Positions 28,267-37,104 of a stretch of DNA of 64,000 bases are shown here, one piece after another. A program made the translations under genes and the position numbers. The notes below the pieces were generated by a model, which searched no databases, was not told where the DNA came from, and worked only from the letters and a program-made list of their open reading frames with translations. Source of the stretch: Methanolinea sp. (GTDB lineage: Archaea > Halobacteriota > Methanomicrobia > Methanomicrobiales > Methanospirillaceae); the NCBI GenBank assembly GCA_018262855.1, contig JADFDO010000003.1:169356-233355 (forward strand). Reading direction: 5' to 3'. Each line of letters begins with the position of its first letter. Position 1 is the first letter of the stretch.

Positions 28267-28588
28267 AAATCGCATCAGCGATTTTCATTCGCACAATGCA
28301 AAGTGAGCCCGGGAGCAGTCCATCAAGGAGGATACAGATAACATCGCATCAGCGATTTTCATTCGCACAATGCAAAGTGAGCCCGGGAGCAGTCCATCAA
28401 GGAGGATACAGATAACATCGCATCAGCGATTTTCATTCGCACAATGCAAAGTGAGCCCGGGAGCAGTCCATCAAGGAGGATATAGATAACATCGCATCAG
28501 CGATTTTCATTCGCACAATGCAAAGTGAGCCCGGGAGCAGTCCATCAAGGAGGATACAGATAACATCGCATCAGCGATTTTCATCCAA
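28263..28588. repeat. 74-bp tandem repeat array (4.3 units) with palindrome
   Basis: Units start at 28269, 28343, 28417, 28491 and 28565 (partial), an exact period of 74 bp. The copies are nearly identical; unit 3 has TATAGATA where others have TACAGATA. Each begins ATCGCATCAGCGATTTTCAT. At the left edge the palindrome is longest: ATGAAAATCGC (28263-28273), loop ATCA, GCGATTTTCAT (28278-28288), an 11-bp perfect stem that includes the stop codon of the upstream gene. Each unit also has AAGGAGGATA. It fills the 326 bp before the convergent methionine synthase gene. The palindrome head is shared with repeats at 37.6, 50.9, 52.4 and 59.1 kb. Confidence 0.95.
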
Positions 28589-28592
28589 AAAT

Positions 28593-29498
28593 TCAGGCAA
28601 GCTCTTTCCGCACTTCTTTCACAGCAGTCACCATGTGGGTGAGTTTCCCTACCGCCGCATCCAGGGGCAGCATCCGGAGGCCGCAGTCAGGATCGATCAG
28701 AACATTTTCAGGTCCGAGTATTTCGACTGCATGCTGAATCCTCTGCCTGATCTCGGGGACTGATTCTACCGCGGTGCTGCTTGAGTCGATGCAGCCGATA
28801 CCTGCTTTCATACCCTGAAAGGGGGTACTGTTGAGGAGATCAAGGTTCCCGGGACTCCGGGCACATTCGATATCGAGCACGGCGATGGGAAACTTCAGAA
28901 CCTGGTCGACTATGGACGAGAGGTCTCCGCAGACGTGGAGGCAGATGGGAACCTTGAGTCCTGAAATGACCCGGGAGAAGGCTTCCCTCGCCTCATCGAT
29001 GTGTGCCGCCCCGGTCGAGAGGATTGGCTCGTCAACCTGGATCATGCATACGCCAGCCCTCTCGAGCGAACGGGCTTCCATGGAGAGGGCAGCAGCGAGG
29101 TCATACGCACATTCGGACCGGTTGCGGTAGAGTGGCGTTGAGATATGGAGGCCGTGGGAGAGCGTTGTTGGTCCGGTCAGGATGCCCTTCACGAATGAAT
29201 GGCGGGAACATGCGTACCGGGTGTCAGGCACTGTGATCGGACCTGAAGCCGGGAGCACTTTCCCCACCACATCCTGCCCCCGGATGCCAGGCAGGTGACG
29301 CGTGAATGCCTGGATCATGTCTCCCCGGACCTGGCCGTCGGAGATGATGTCGATGCCTGCCGTGACCTGGGCATCCACCGCGACCTTCACCGCGTGCTTT
29401 AAGGGATCCAGCAGGCCGCCAATCCCCGATCCTCTCACGACGGGAAAGCTTCCCACGACCGTGGTGGGAATCAGGGGGAGGCTGGTGAAGGGTTCCAT
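28593..29498 (-). CDS. Core methionine synthase (MetE C-terminal/MesA-like)
   Basis: 301 residues, corresponding only to the C-terminal catalytic half of cobalamin-independent methionine synthase. The opening LIPTTVVGSFPVVRGSG is the family start; GIDIISDGQVRGDMIQAFTR, MIQVDEPILSTGAAH and ICLHVCGDLSSIVDQ follow. Zinc ligands expected for the family are seen as the HxC in LHVCGD and the cysteine in IECARSPGN. Methanogens have folate-independent enzymes of this type (MesA and related), which take a methyl group from a corrinoid protein. It follows aspS by five bases on the same strand. Confidence 0.88.
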   Translation of the reverse strand: MEPFTSLPLIPTTVVGSFPVVRGSGIGGLLDPLKHAVKVAVDAQVTAGIDIISDGQVRGDMIQAFTRHLPGIRGQDVVGKVLPASGPITVPDTRYACSRHSFVKGILTGPTTLSHGLHISTPLYRNRSECAYDLAAALSMEARSLERAGVCMIQVDEPILSTGAAHIDEAREAFSRVISGLKVPICLHVCGDLSSIVDQVLKFPIAVLDIECARSPGNLDLLNSTPFQGMKAGIGCIDSSSTAVESVPEIRQRIQHAVEILGPENVLIDPDCGLRMLPLDAAVGKLTHMVTAVKEVRKELA

Positions 29499-29503
29499 GA
29501 TGA

Positions 29504-30796
29504 TCAGGGCACCAGCCGGTGCCTGTCTCGGGGGAAGAGGACCGCTTCACGGATATTCTGGAGGCCGAGCATGGTCATGATCAGGCGCTCAGCTCCAAGG
29601 CCCCACCCCGAGTGCGGGGGCATCCCGTACCGGAACGGGGTTAAGTAGAACGAGAAACTCTCGGGGTTCAGCCCCTTTGCCTGGATCTGTCGGACCAGGA
29701 GATCGTGCTGGTGTATGCGCTCGGAACCTGACGAGAGCTCCATCCTGGGATGCATCATGTCGAACGCTTTGCATACAGAGGGATCATGCTCGCAGGGCAT
29801 TGCGTAGTATGGCTTGATTGCCGTCGGCCAGTCGACGATGAAATAGTGGCTGCCTATCTCCTCGCCGATGGCCTTCTCCGCCGCGGTGCCGATATCGTCA
29901 CCGTATGCGATGGGCTCGTCGATCTTCTTTGCGGCGATCTCAATCGCCTCGGAGTAAGGGAGACGGGGGAACCCGGATGCGGGCACCGGGAGATCCCTGA
30001 TCTCCATCTGTTCCAGGAACTGTCCGCAGGAATCTGCGACCTTCCGGTACGCCGCGATCACGATCTCTTCGAGGAGTTCCATCACATCGTGGTGACTGGC
30101 ATAGGATACCTCGACATCTATTGAGGTGGCCTCGTTCAGGTGCTTGGTGGTATTGTGCTCTTCGGCCCTGAATATGGGCCCTATCTCGAAGACACGCTCG
30201 AACCCGGCGCCCATCATCATCTGCTTGTACAGCTGGGGGCTCTGGTTCAGGAAGGCCTCCTTCTCGAAGTATGCGATTGGAAAGAGCTCGGTGCCTCCTT
30301 CTGTCGCAGCGGCAACCACTTTTGGCGTCGTGATCTGGATGAATCCCCTGGAGAAGAGCTGTTCATACACTGCCTGTATGCATGCGTTCCTGATATGGAA
30401 GACCGCGGCAACCCTCGGGCGCCTGACATCGAGAAAACGGGAATCAAGCCGGGTATCCAGTTCCGCGGGGACCTTCTCCACCACGTCAAGGGGGAGAGGG
30501 CTTTGTGCAAGGCTCACGATCTCGAAAGTCTCCGGGACAAGTTCTCTTCCACCCGGGGCCTTTTCGATCGCTTTCACAGTCCCCGAGACCCTGACCACGG
30601 ACTCCCGTGAGACCTCTCGCACCGCCGAAAGCACGTGCTCCGGGACTTTCTTCTTTGGTACAGTCACCTGGATGATTCCTGTGCGATCCCGGATGAGCAG
30701 AAAGGACAGTCCCCCCAGGTCACGCAGTTCATGGACAAACCCCACGATCTCGGCCTTACCGATGCCGGGAGTGACCTCCTGTATTGGTATCCGCAT
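29504..30796 (-). CDS. aspS: Aspartyl-tRNA synthetase (likely non-discriminating)
   Basis: 430 residues of the archaeal class II AspRS. An N-terminal OB-fold anticodon domain (KAEIVGFVHELRDLGGLSF) precedes the catalytic core with motif 2 FRAEEHNTTKHLNEATSIDV and motif 3 GLGAERLIMTML. In the anticodon loop the residue after GFV is histidine (residue 22) rather than the tryptophan of strict AspRS forms, which fits a non-discriminating enzyme that also charges tRNA-Asn for the amidotransferase route; this reading is inference. Start ATG 30796. Probable operon with the methionine synthase gene downstream. Confidence 0.94.
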   Translation of the reverse strand: MRIPIQEVTPGIGKAEIVGFVHELRDLGGLSFLLIRDRTGIIQVTVPKKKVPEHVLSAVREVSRESVVRVSGTVKAIEKAPGGRELVPETFEIVSLAQSPLPLDVVEKVPAELDTRLDSRFLDVRRPRVAAVFHIRNACIQAVYEQLFSRGFIQITTPKVVAAATEGGTELFPIAYFEKEAFLNQSPQLYKQMMMGAGFERVFEIGPIFRAEEHNTTKHLNEATSIDVEVSYASHHDVMELLEEIVIAAYRKVADSCGQFLEQMEIRDLPVPASGFPRLPYSEAIEIAAKKIDEPIAYGDDIGTAAEKAIGEEIGSHYFIVDWPTAIKPYYAMPCEHDPSVCKAFDMMHPRMELSSGSERIHQHDLLVRQIQAKGLNPESFSFYLTPFRYGMPPHSGWGLGAERLIMTMLGLQNIREAVLFPRDRHRLVP

Positions 30797-30918
30797 GTGA
30801 AATCCAATACCTATGGGGCTTCCGGGGTAATCTTGCTTTTCCTGATTTTGAAATGGTAAGCCATTGGTGAGTCGTGTGACAAAAGGCGTGCAGAGACCCG
30901 GTCGATCAGATTGTAATC

Positions 30919-31899
30919 TCAGTCTGACCCAAAAATCTCGCTCTTCACCTGTGCTTCAAGTGCCGGCTGGGTGGTAAGGGCTTCCTTGAGGTGAGCGGGA
31001 CTCTCCCATACGAACCAGTCCTGCATCCCCATCATCACCCACCAGCGGGCAAGGATATCCCTGTTCACGGCAAAGACATCGCGGAAGTACTGTTCGCTCA
31101 GGTCCTGCTGGAGGTCCATGGTGATACTGAGCTTCAGGATGTTCGAGAGCGCATCGCCCACCATCTTGGTATGGTACCACGGCGATTTACTCCAGCGATG
31201 GCTCATCATCTCTTTCATATCCAGGTTCTTGAAACGCTGCAGCTCCGGGATATTGATCACGGGGTTCAGCTTATACTCGGAGAGAACGAAGGCAAGCAGC
31301 ATGTCGCGGCCGTAGTACATTCCATTGTGGAGCACGAAGTAGCGCTGGGGGAGGAATTCCTTGACGGGGACCAGGTCGTGCATGTCCCGCATGCTCTCCT
31401 TTAAGAGGAAATAGACCTGGGCATTCCGGATGACCGGGTATTTCCGCGCGATGATGAGGTTTGCGAGCAGCGTTAAGGGCAGCTCGCTGAACGCCTCGTG
31501 AAAGAGCATGTAGAGCAGGAACACCAGTTGCTTCTTTCTCCATACATCGATGTTCCGGGTAGCCTCGTCCTTCAGGATATCCAGGTATATCTGTTTGCAC
31601 GCGGGGAGCGCCGACTCCGGCGTGAACGAGATGACCCTGTACTCATTGTTCCGGGCAGCACACCCCTTTGCCAGAAGCTCAAGGCAGTGCCTGCAGATGG
31701 TGTAGTCCTTGAGCATCCCGAGCTGTGAGCTCGAGAACGCGATCATGTGCTTCCCCGTCCCGTAGGTATAGTCGTCGATGAGCATCCCGTGGGGCGGGAC
31801 GTCGGTGCGCCGAACCAGCTGGATCTCGGTCTGGAGGGTGCTCTCGGTGAACTCGAGGATCTCGCGCAGGACCGGGGATAGGTTGAATTCCTGGTTCAT
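30919..31899 (-). CDS. Conserved-looking cytoplasmic protein of unknown function
   Basis: 326 residues with no signal peptide or membrane helix. The sequence is rich in aromatic residues and methionine. A CxxC pair appears in DYTICRHCLELLAKGCAARN and may bind metal. Regions such as MSHRWSKSPWYHTKMVGDAL and ARWWVMMGMQDWFVWESP look ordered. I do not recognise a family, and the HEAF sequence near residue 155 is not a metallopeptidase motif (HExxH). It lies between aspS and an intergenic gap of about 250 bp, on the minus strand, with no clear operon partner. Confidence 0.72.
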   Translation of the reverse strand: MNQEFNLSPVLREILEFTESTLQTEIQLVRRTDVPPHGMLIDDYTYGTGKHMIAFSSSQLGMLKDYTICRHCLELLAKGCAARNNEYRVISFTPESALPACKQIYLDILKDEATRNIDVWRKKQLVFLLYMLFHEAFSELPLTLLANLIIARKYPVIRNAQVYFLLKESMRDMHDLVPVKEFLPQRYFVLHNGMYYGRDMLLAFVLSEYKLNPVINIPELQRFKNLDMKEMMSHRWSKSPWYHTKMVGDALSNILKLSITMDLQQDLSEQYFRDVFAVNRDILARWWVMMGMQDWFVWESPAHLKEALTTQPALEAQVKSEIFGSD

Positions 31900-32146
31900 C
31901 GGGTGCTCCCGGGGACAGGGTGTTCTGAAGGGATGATCCTGTCAGGTGAAAGAGAGATCAGCACCGATGAATAATAAACGATACCACGCAGGACATCCGG
32001 AAATCCTGATCCCAAGGGTGATTCCTCAAAGGCGGCGGGTATTATGCCATGACAACCCAATGTGGGAGGAGTGTTTCCCCCGGTCACATCTCCTGGACCG
32101 CGTGCATGCATTCCTGGCTGACTCCCATGGAAAGAGAACGCACGAA

Positions 32147-32797
32147 TCAACGGGCAATCCGGCCGTGCAGTTTTTTCAGAGGTTGTTCAACGGATGGTAA
32201 AAAGACGTTCAGCACATTCCACACGAGCCCCCAGTCCGGTGAGAAGTACGGGTGAACGAGCCGGGTTTTCAATCCTTCAAGTTCTCTCCAGGGTATTGCG
32301 GCCATATCCCGGCGGCATTGATCAGAGATCCTCCCTGCTGCTTCCCCGATGACCTCCATGCTTCTCAGCACTGCCCTTTTCAGTGTCTCGTCTTTCTGGA
32401 AATCGCGGGCGGTCATGCCGTGGGTCCGGTGTGAGAGATAGGCTATCTCGTCGAGAATCTGGTTTAAGTATACCTGGTCACGGCTTAATGCTGCGAATTC
32501 AGCCCCAAGTTCGGGGCGAAGGTAGGATGCCAGCACGCGGGACATGACGAGGTCGACCGGCCTGCCCAGGATCTCGTCAAGGTACAGGGAAAGACCTATG
32601 AAGTTCTGGTAGGTATCCATCCCGGTCTCAAACTCCACCTCGATGTCAATGTCGCTTTGAGCACGTTCCTCACCTCTGGCGACAGATCCAAAAAGTCCGA
32701 TCTTCTTCACGCCGTATAACTTCCGGATGACCGCAAATTTCGCGTTCAATGCGAGCATCACCCCTTCCCTGGTTGACGGTTTCTCCTGTGGCGACAT
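32147..32797 (-). CDS. Fused nucleotidyltransferase-HEPN protein (MntA-HepT type)
   Basis: 216 residues. The N-terminal half is a minimal nucleotidyltransferase: IGLFGSVARGEERAQSDIDI carries GSx10DxD. The C-terminal half is a HEPN/DUF86 domain: LSRDQVYLNQILDEIAYLSH, then RAVLRSMEVIGEAAGRISD and LVHPYF. In MntA-HepT toxin-antitoxin pairs these are two proteins, with MntA adenylylating the HepT tyrosine. Here both are one chain, read through without a stop. The HEPN motif RNxxxHxY is changed to KTRLVHPY: the arginine and asparagine are lost, but His and Tyr are kept, so RNase activity may be weak or absent. ATG 32797 is preferred to GTG 32818. Confidence 0.82.
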   Translation of the reverse strand: MSPQEKPSTREGVMLALNAKFAVIRKLYGVKKIGLFGSVARGEERAQSDIDIEVEFETGMDTYQNFIGLSLYLDEILGRPVDLVMSRVLASYLRPELGAEFAALSRDQVYLNQILDEIAYLSHRTHGMTARDFQKDETLKRAVLRSMEVIGEAAGRISDQCRRDMAAIPWRELEGLKTRLVHPYFSPDWGLVWNVLNVFLPSVEQPLKKLHGRIAR

Positions 32798-32929
32798 ACC
32801 TGATTCCGGTCCTCCCACATGGTTGGCGGGCTTGTGCCTTATGGATATCGTCCATCCCTGAAAAGAGAGCCAAAAACCTCTCCGGAGTTCGCCCGAAGAT
32901 TCTTTGCCTCTCCGGGCCCCCAGTTGATC

Positions 32930-33463
32930 ATGCAGACCCTGGATTGCATGTCTATCATTGCCATCCTTGTCCTCATTTCAGTCACACTGTCCGGGTGTCT
33001 CAACGCTCCATCGGCAGGTGAGAATGAAATACCAGTAATCCCGACTCTCTCATCGGCACCGGAGGTTCCCGGGATGCAAGGCAGTGCAGGGGAAGGAATT
33101 GCTCTCACGGAGACCCAGGCGGAAAGACCTCTCTCCTTCGTTCCAGGCGGCGCCTACAATGAGGGGGATGTTATACTCCTTGAGGGAACGACAATCCTCT
33201 CTCCGGGAAACCATATTCTCATCGAGATATCCCCCGTCTCATTTGGCCCGACAAAAAAGAGTGAAAGGAGGGTGTCCTTTGGGACCTCAGGTGTGGTAAG
33301 TGTCGGGAAAGGGGAAGCGGATTCCCGTAATACCTGGGCATTCATCATTGACACAAAGGGATGGGAACCGGATGAATACCTGGTTCAGGTCTCGGGGATC
33401 GAGGTTCCCAAATTCACGCTCTCCTCCCGGTTCACGATCCGGGAATATCAATCCACGAGGTAA
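32930..33463 (+). CDS. Lipoprotein with Methanomicrobiales surface-protein domain
   Basis: 177 residues. A lipoprotein signal (MSIIAILVLISVTLSGCLNA, lipobox LSGC) precedes a low-complexity linker and then a beta domain (GDVILLEGTTILSPGNHILI, ISPVSFGPTKKSERRVSFG, AFIIDTKGWEPDEYLVQVSG). This domain pattern is common near the C-termini of large cell-surface proteins in Methanomicrobiales. Likely membrane-anchored on the outside; function unknown. The frame is open from 32819, but ATG 32930 starts the signal peptide; ATG 32948 is also possible. It is divergent from the fused MNT-HEPN gene. Confidence 0.72.
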   Translation: MQTLDCMSIIAILVLISVTLSGCLNAPSAGENEIPVIPTLSSAPEVPGMQGSAGEGIALTETQAERPLSFVPGGAYNEGDVILLEGTTILSPGNHILIEISPVSFGPTKKSERRVSFGTSGVVSVGKGEADSRNTWAFIIDTKGWEPDEYLVQVSGIEVPKFTLSSRFTIREYQSTR

Positions 33464-33467
33464 GTGA

Positions 33468-34733
33468 TCACAGGGTTCCGCCCTTTTTCTGGCCGTTCCC
33501 TCTCTTTCCGGGTTCGGATTCGGGTTCACCCTGGGATCTTAGAGATCCGAATGCTGGCTCCCCCACATTCTTCCTTATCTTCTCAATGGCCTCGAACGCC
33601 TCCCTCCTGACAGAGGGTACCTGGTCTGCGAGGATCCTTGTTAAGCCTTCGACCGCAGAGGGATCAGCGATCTCACCAAGGAGGAGCGCAGTACGCCTGC
33701 GCACCTCTGAGCTCTGGTCGGAAAGGAGTTCCAGGAGTGGCCTGGTCGCCGGTCCGCCGATCAGCCATAATGCTTCCATGGAGCAATTCCGTGCGATAGT
33801 ATCCCCCTCCCTGAATGCAGCCACAAGAGGAGTGATGGCAGGGTAGCCGAGTGTCGCAAGTGCCCTGACCGCTTCCTGCCTGACCCTCCTTTCCCTGTCA
33901 CCAAGTGTAGCCGTGAGCGCGGGTATTGCACGGGAATCACCTATCCGACCGAGTACGAGGGATGCGCCCTGCCGGATATGAGGATCTTCGTGAGCGAGCG
34001 CAGCGATGAGCGGCTCAACAGCAGGCAGACCAATGGACGAGAGGGCATGCCCGGCCCTCTGCCGTATCTCAGGCCTGCTGTGGGCAAGGGCATTCACCAG
34101 AGGCCCAATCGAGCTGTCACCGAGGTTGCACAGGGCATCTGCTGCAGCGATCCGGACATATCCCGTGTCATCGCCAAGGAGGCTGACCAGCGGGTCCGTG
34201 GCTTCCCTGCTCCCGATCATCTTGAGGGCAGAAGCGGCTTCGCGTCTGACTCCCGGATCCTTATCCTTCAATGCTTCAATCATTGGGTTGATCGCGGCCT
34301 TGACCTGCATGGTACCGAGAATCTCGGCAGCGCCCTGCCGGATCAGCGGATTATCCCGGGTAAGAGCGCGGATAAGCGACTCTGTCGCCAGCTCCCCTAT
34401 AAGGGAACACGCCCGCATCGTCTCCCGCCTGACGGAGTCGTCATCGTTCCCAAGCATCTCGATGAGCGGCAGCACCGCGGGGAGCCCTATCTTTGCCAGG
34501 GTATCTCCCGCACCCCTTCTCACGATCCAGTGCTCGTCATTCAGGGCCTGGATGAGCGGCTCGATGAACGCATCCCCGAGTTCTCCGGCTGCACGGATCG
34601 CATTCCATCGCGCCTCCACATCACCGTATGCAAGCGCTTTCTTCACGCTCTCCATGTGCTCCATCTCAACCTGATCGAATTTCGGTGCACTCTCCCCGCC
34701 AAGTGCCCCTTTTAGTGACCGAAAAATGCTCAT
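33468..34733 (-). CDS. HEAT-repeat (PBS lyase type) protein
   Basis: 421 residues made almost wholly of about a dozen HEAT/PBS-lyase repeats of 31 residues, each with the form 'PLIxALxDExxxVRRxAAxALGxIG' (e.g. VEPLIAALAHEDPHIRQGAS). The N-terminal 30 residues and the charged C-terminus are non-repeat. Such proteins form solenoids that bind other proteins; no partner is indicated. ATG 34733 (MSIFRSLKGALGG) is preferred to 34751, since the bases before it include GAGGAAGGG. It is convergent with the lipoprotein gene, with only four bases between stops. Confidence 0.9.
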   Translation of the reverse strand: MSIFRSLKGALGGESAPKFDQVEMEHMESVKKALAYGDVEARWNAIRAAGELGDAFIEPLIQALNDEHWIVRRGAGDTLAKIGLPAVLPLIEMLGNDDDSVRRETMRACSLIGELATESLIRALTRDNPLIRQGAAEILGTMQVKAAINPMIEALKDKDPGVRREAASALKMIGSREATDPLVSLLGDDTGYVRIAAADALCNLGDSSIGPLVNALAHSRPEIRQRAGHALSSIGLPAVEPLIAALAHEDPHIRQGASLVLGRIGDSRAIPALTATLGDRERRVRQEAVRALATLGYPAITPLVAAFREGDTIARNCSMEALWLIGGPATRPLLELLSDQSSEVRRRTALLLGEIADPSAVEGLTRILADQVPSVRREAFEAIEKIRKNVGEPAFGSLRSQGEPESEPGKRGNGQKKGGTL

Positions 34734-34870
34734 CTGGTAGCCCTTCCTCATTCGAATGTCTACCCTGCCGGGTAAAAACCCTATCGTATGGCGGGGGAAT
34801 ACACTCCATCCTGCCGGAGAATTTGGAGGGAAACCTGGCTATTTGGGATCAAGAAGTGCCAGGTTTGGTA

Positions 34871-35773
34871 TTATTTCCCCGCGATGAGGGAGAGGATTGC
34901 CCCCGCAAGGGCTGAATCAACTCCCTGGGAGTTCATCAGGGTATCCATCCTGATTGCTCCCGGCACATCGACCGGGTCCCTGATGTCCTGGATAAAGAAG
35001 TCGGTCACGTCCCTGTAGAGATTCCAGGTGGAATGAGAATCCGGGCTGTATCCCAGAGCCCGCATCAGGATTCCTGCCGGGCCGCTTACCGGAGCATCGC
35101 CGATAAAGGGGCTCACCGCAGCAACGGGAACATCCATCAGAGCTTCCTTTATTCCCTCGCATTCGAGGATCGGCAGGATGCTGGTGACAGGGTTGCTTGG
35201 CCCGATGATCACCCCTTCGGCTGATTGAAGCGCTGAAAGGACCTCCGGGGTTGCAAACGGCGGGGTGCTCCATCTCCTCTCCACGCCTTCGATGGGAAGC
35301 GCGCCCCGGTATCTGACCCAGAACTCCTGGAAATGGATCTCGCGTTCCGCTGTCCTGATCACAGTGGTCACTGCGGTGTCTGCCATCGGCAGGATCCGGG
35401 CTCTCACACCAAGCGAGGCGCAGAGCTGCGCGGTCACTTCCGTAAGCCTCATCCCGCGCCTGAGAAGATCGCCGCGCAGGATGTGAAAAGCGCGGTCCCG
35501 GTCGCCGATGGTGACGTATTCATCGCCGCCAAGCCGCACAATCTCCTCATGGGTATGAAACGTGTCCCCGGTAAGACCCCACCATGTTGTGGTGTCGAGC
35601 GACCCTGAGAAGAGGTAAATCAGCGTATCAATATCCGGAGAGAGGAAATTTCCGCTTATCCAGACATCTTCCGCGGTGTTGCCCACCACGCATATCTCTT
35701 CGTCCGGCAGGTGGTATCGTGCGCCCCGTATCAGCTTGGGGGTTCCCGTGCCCCCTGAGAGGAACGTGATCAT
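34871..35773 (-). CDS. cofD: 2-phospho-L-lactate transferase (coenzyme F420 biosynthesis)
   Basis: 300 residues. MITFLSGGTGTPKLIRGARY is the CofD opening, a Rossmann-type loop that binds the lactyl-GPP donor and Fo. EICVVGNTAEDVWISGNFLS and LIYLFSGSLDTTTWWGLTGD are further family signatures. The enzyme joins phosphoenolpyruvate- or phospholactate-derived material to Fo to form F420-0. F420 carries electrons in methanogenesis. The gene is divergent from the HD phosphohydrolase gene, 50 bp apart. Confidence 0.95.
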   Translation of the reverse strand: MITFLSGGTGTPKLIRGARYHLPDEEICVVGNTAEDVWISGNFLSPDIDTLIYLFSGSLDTTTWWGLTGDTFHTHEEIVRLGGDEYVTIGDRDRAFHILRGDLLRRGMRLTEVTAQLCASLGVRARILPMADTAVTTVIRTAEREIHFQEFWVRYRGALPIEGVERRWSTPPFATPEVLSALQSAEGVIIGPSNPVTSILPILECEGIKEALMDVPVAAVSPFIGDAPVSGPAGILMRALGYSPDSHSTWNLYRDVTDFFIQDIRDPVDVPGAIRMDTLMNSQGVDSALAGAILSLIAGK

Positions 35774-35775
35774 GG

Positions 35776-35790
35776 TTCTATATAATTTAT
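35776..35790 (+). promoter_or_regulatory. TATA region for HD phosphohydrolase gene
   Basis: An AT run (TTCTATATAATTTAT) occupies the short gap between the divergent cofD and HD genes. Its spacing of about 35-40 bp to ATG 35824 favours that start over ATG 35791, which sits within the box. Confidence 0.5.
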
Positions 35791-35823
35791 ATGCGGGTGA
35801 GAAGAGTGTTGTTTCGATCGGGC

Positions 35824-37029
35824 ATGAAGACCATCAAGGATCCCGTGCACGGATATGTGGAGGTTCCGTCAGAGCTCGTGCCCCTCCTCGATTCGGGGCC
35901 GGTGCAGAGGCTCCGGCACGTGCGGCAGCTTGGATTCTCGTATCTCGTGTACCCCGGAGCCCATCACACCCGGTTTGAGCACTCTCTTGGCACCATGCAT
36001 CTTGCAGGGGTGATGGCCCGCAACCTGTCGCTCCACGATCAGGAGCGTCTTCTCGTCACAGCTGCCGGGCTCCTTCACGATATCGGTCATGGTCCGTTTT
36101 CGCATGCCATCGAACCGCTCGTCATTGAATTTATTGGCGAGAATCACCAGGATTTGGGAACACAGATATGCCGGGGTGAGGTGGGCGCGATACTTGAAAA
36201 GATGGGAATTGACCGGCAGGAGATAGAAAGCCTCATACAGGGAATCCATCCCCTTTCAGGTATCATCCACGGGGAACTCGATGTGGACCGTATGGATTAC
36301 CTTCTTCGGGATGCCCATTACACGGGAGCACCGTACGGGACGGTTGATGCCCACCGGCTGATCAGGAACACGTCGATCGTGGATGGGAGACTGGTGCTTG
36401 AAGAATCGGGCATCAATGCCGCGGAATCACTTCTTATCGCCAGGACCCTGATGCGCCCCGCGGTCTATTTCCACCATGTCAGCAGGATCGCGGAGATGAT
36501 GTTCCAGGCGGCGGTGATGCACCATGTGGGGATCTCCGGGAAGGGGACACTCGAATCGTTCCTTCGGATGGATGATTCCGCCTGTATGCAGGCACTTCTT
36601 AATTCAGATGATCCTGTGGCAAGGGATCTGAGCCAGCGCATCTACCAGAGAAGGCTCTACAAGAGGGCCCTGTATGTGGGGCGTGACCAGGTGAATGCGA
36701 GCAGGATGACCCAGTTCTCAACCTCGGTGAAAAGGCGCGAGATCGCGTCCACCATTGCCGGGGAAGCGGGGCTTGAACCCGCCCAGGTCCTCCTTGATAT
36801 CCCTCCTTTTCCGGGAGACATGTCCCTCCACGTCCAGGTACAGAACCGGCACAGTGTGATTGGCCTTGCTGCGCTCTCTCCCCTCCTCAATACCTTAAAC
36901 GAGACCAGAAGGGGGCAGTGGAGACTCGGGGTGTATACTCTCCCGGAGCACAGGGAACGTGTTGGAGCTCTCGCAGCGGAAGTGTTGCACGTCAAGCCAG
37001 AGACAACCCAGGGCCGGTTGTTCGGATGA
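35824..37029 (+). CDS. HD-domain phosphohydrolase (SAMHD1/dNTPase-like)
   Basis: 401 residues. KDPVHGYVEV near the start, VRQLGFSYLVYPGAHHTRFE, the HD pair in GLLHDIGHGPFSHAIEPLV and the downstream D in HGELDVDRMDYLLRDAHYT match the HD metal-binding domain of the dGTPase/SAMHD1 group. Archaeal and bacterial members of this type hydrolyse (d)NTPs or other phosphate esters. Start chosen at ATG 35824, the first codon of the conserved region; the frame is open from 35791. No operon partner is obvious. Confidence 0.88.
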   Translation: MKTIKDPVHGYVEVPSELVPLLDSGPVQRLRHVRQLGFSYLVYPGAHHTRFEHSLGTMHLAGVMARNLSLHDQERLLVTAAGLLHDIGHGPFSHAIEPLVIEFIGENHQDLGTQICRGEVGAILEKMGIDRQEIESLIQGIHPLSGIIHGELDVDRMDYLLRDAHYTGAPYGTVDAHRLIRNTSIVDGRLVLEESGINAAESLLIARTLMRPAVYFHHVSRIAEMMFQAAVMHHVGISGKGTLESFLRMDDSACMQALLNSDDPVARDLSQRIYQRRLYKRALYVGRDQVNASRMTQFSTSVKRREIASTIAGEAGLEPAQVLLDIPPFPGDMSLHVQVQNRHSVIGLAALSPLLNTLNETRRGQWRLGVYTLPEHRERVGALAAEVLHVKPETTQGRLFG

Positions 37030-37104
37030 GTCAGAATAATGCGATCGTGAGTAAAAAAGAATGTGTATGAACGCCAGGTACCCAACAGAGTGCGAGGGGG
37101 TCCC

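Noticed and set aside
28263..28588. CRISPR array
   Set aside because: The whole 74-bp unit repeats with no variable spacers, so this is a plain tandem repeat. No cas genes are in the window.
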